A stretch of DNA of 41,996 bases from Actinobacteria bacterium UBA2286 (GTDB lineage: Bacteria > Actinomycetota > Coriobacteriia > Anaerosomatales > Anaerosomataceae): positions 570 to 42,565 of the forward strand of contig DDWM01000038.1 of assembly GCA_002345925.1 (NCBI GenBank), read 5' to 3'. A program made the translations under genes and the position numbers. Below the pieces are notes generated by a model. The model searched no databases. It was not told the origin of the DNA and saw only the letters and a list, made by a program, of their open reading frames with translations. Below, one piece after another: positions 41,228 to 41,996 of the stretch; the stretch's first letter is position 1; the number at the start of each line of letters is the position of its first letter.

Positions 41228-41996
41228 ATGATTGAAGATCGCACTCAGCAAATCGAGGCGATGCGCGTGCGGGTCGTGCGTATCGGCGAGTACCTGCACC
41301 TCGACGCAAAGCGGGCGGAGGTGTCCGCGCTTGAAGATCGCGCCGCCGAGCCCGGATTCTGGGACGACTCATCGGCCGCGCAGGTCGTGATGTCGAAAGC
41401 CGCGGAGCTTCGGGATGAGATTGAGGCGTACGAGAAGATCGAGGCCGACCTTGATGATTTCGAAGTCGGCAACGAGCTTGCCGTCGCTGAAGATGACGAA
41501 GACCTAGCCGCTGAGGCTGCCGCGACCGAGCGTGACTTGCTCCGGCGCATCAATGACATCGAGCTGGCCTCGTGGTTCACGGGAGAGTTTGATCACGGTG
41601 ACGCGATCGTCACCATCATCCCGGGCCAGGGCGGTCTTGAAGCCCAGGACTGGGCCGAGATGCTCATGCGGATGATCACCAAGTACGCCGAGCGTCGCAA
41701 GTGGAAGGTCGACTTGCATGACGCTCCTGCCGGCGTGGAGATCGGCATCGACCGTGCCGTGTTCACGGTGCATGGGCGAAACGCGTACGGCATGCTGCAG
41801 TCCGAAGTAGGCGTGCACAGGCTCGTTCGCATCAGCCCGACGGATGAGAAGAAGCGCCGGCAGACCACGTTCGCAAGGATCGAAGTCCTCCCGGTTCTTC
41901 CGGATGAAGTGCCGGTTGAGATCAGGGACGAGGATCTTCGCGTAGACGTCTATCGCTCCAGCGGTCCCGGTGGCCAGTCGGTCAACACGACCGACT
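41228..41996 (+). CDS. prfB: Peptide chain release factor 2, 5' part
   Basis: RF2 recognises UGA and UAA stop codons and triggers hydrolysis of peptidyl-tRNA. The frame from ATG 41228 runs open for 256 codons to the window edge. It has the N-terminal helical domain with AAEPGFWDD, the PCRF region with IIPGQGGLEAQDWAEMLMRM and ERRKWKVDLHD, SEVGVHRLVRISP, and ends in the catalytic GGQ loop SSGPGGQSVNTTD. The codon-recognition tripeptide lies in the part not seen clearly; the RF2 rather than RF1 call rests on the N-terminal form and position after secA. The region equivalent to the E. coli programmed frameshift (CTTTGAC near codon 26) reads through in one frame here. No strong ribosome site is visible before the ATG. 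Confidence 0.93.
   Translation, partial: MIEDRTQQIEAMRVRVVRIGEYLHLDAKRAEVSALEDRAAEPGFWDDSSAAQVVMSKAAELRDEIEAYEKIEADLDDFEVGNELAVAEDDEDLAAEAAATERDLLRRINDIELASWFTGEFDHGDAIVTIIPGQGGLEAQDWAEMLMRMITKYAERRKWKVDLHDAPAGVEIGIDRAVFTVHGRNAYGMLQSEVGVHRLVRISPTDEKKRRQTTFARIEVLPVLPDEVPVEIRDEDLRVDVYRSSGPGGQSVNTTD

Overview
The window comes from a GC-rich (about 60%), high-coding-density bacterium. Many GTG starts, strong AGGAGG ribosome sites, several apparently leaderless or extended -10 promoters, a SpoIID protein fused to cell-wall-binding-2 repeats and the comF/hpf/secA/prfB neighbourhood all fit a deep actinobacterial lineage, most likely Coriobacteriia or a relative. That placement is inference; no rRNA is present to test it. 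No IS element, CRISPR array, tRNA or rRNA was seen.

Layout: (1) 1-1964, end of a gene that may be atpC, then murA and fabZ (cell-wall precursor and fatty acid synthesis). (2) 2025-17478, a surface-polysaccharide locus in alternating strand blocks: two nucleotide-sugar dehydrogenases, a LytR-CpsA-Psr ligase, six GT4-type glycosyltransferases, a Wzx-type flippase, an O-antigen ligase/Wzy-type protein and a Wzz-like co-polymerase. No initiating phosphoglycosyltransferase is present. (3) 17573-19837, an exported SpoIID / cell-wall-binding protein. (4) 19857-24235, purine nucleoside phosphorylase, S-adenosylhomocysteinase, MtnA and an AEC carrier: recycling of the nucleoside by-products of SAM. 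(5) 24256-30358, comF, a small membrane protein, a roughly 247-nt highly structured RNA with its own promoter, a polar amino-acid ABC system with two binding proteins and an unusual permease, and hpf (raiA). (6) 30560-38038, accessory genes: a two-domain hypothetical, a 24-residue peptide gene with a switch-like leader, an intact HD-GYP membrane protein overlapping a degenerate HD partner, a 1099-residue STAND/TPR/BTAD regulator and a DUF5317-like membrane protein. (7) 38405-41996, secA and the first part of prfB.

How they work together: block 2 can build, flip, polymerise and attach an acidic wall polysaccharide. Block 4 clears SAH and methylthioribose-1-phosphate. Blocks 5-7 look like a comF-hpf-secA-prfB neighbourhood that has been opened up by insertions.

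The most interesting parts are the structured RNA at 25448-25694, which I think may be a raiA-motif RNA, and the peptide / HD-GYP / HD / BTAD group at 31261-37467, whose codon use differs from its neighbours and which could be an undescribed signalling system.
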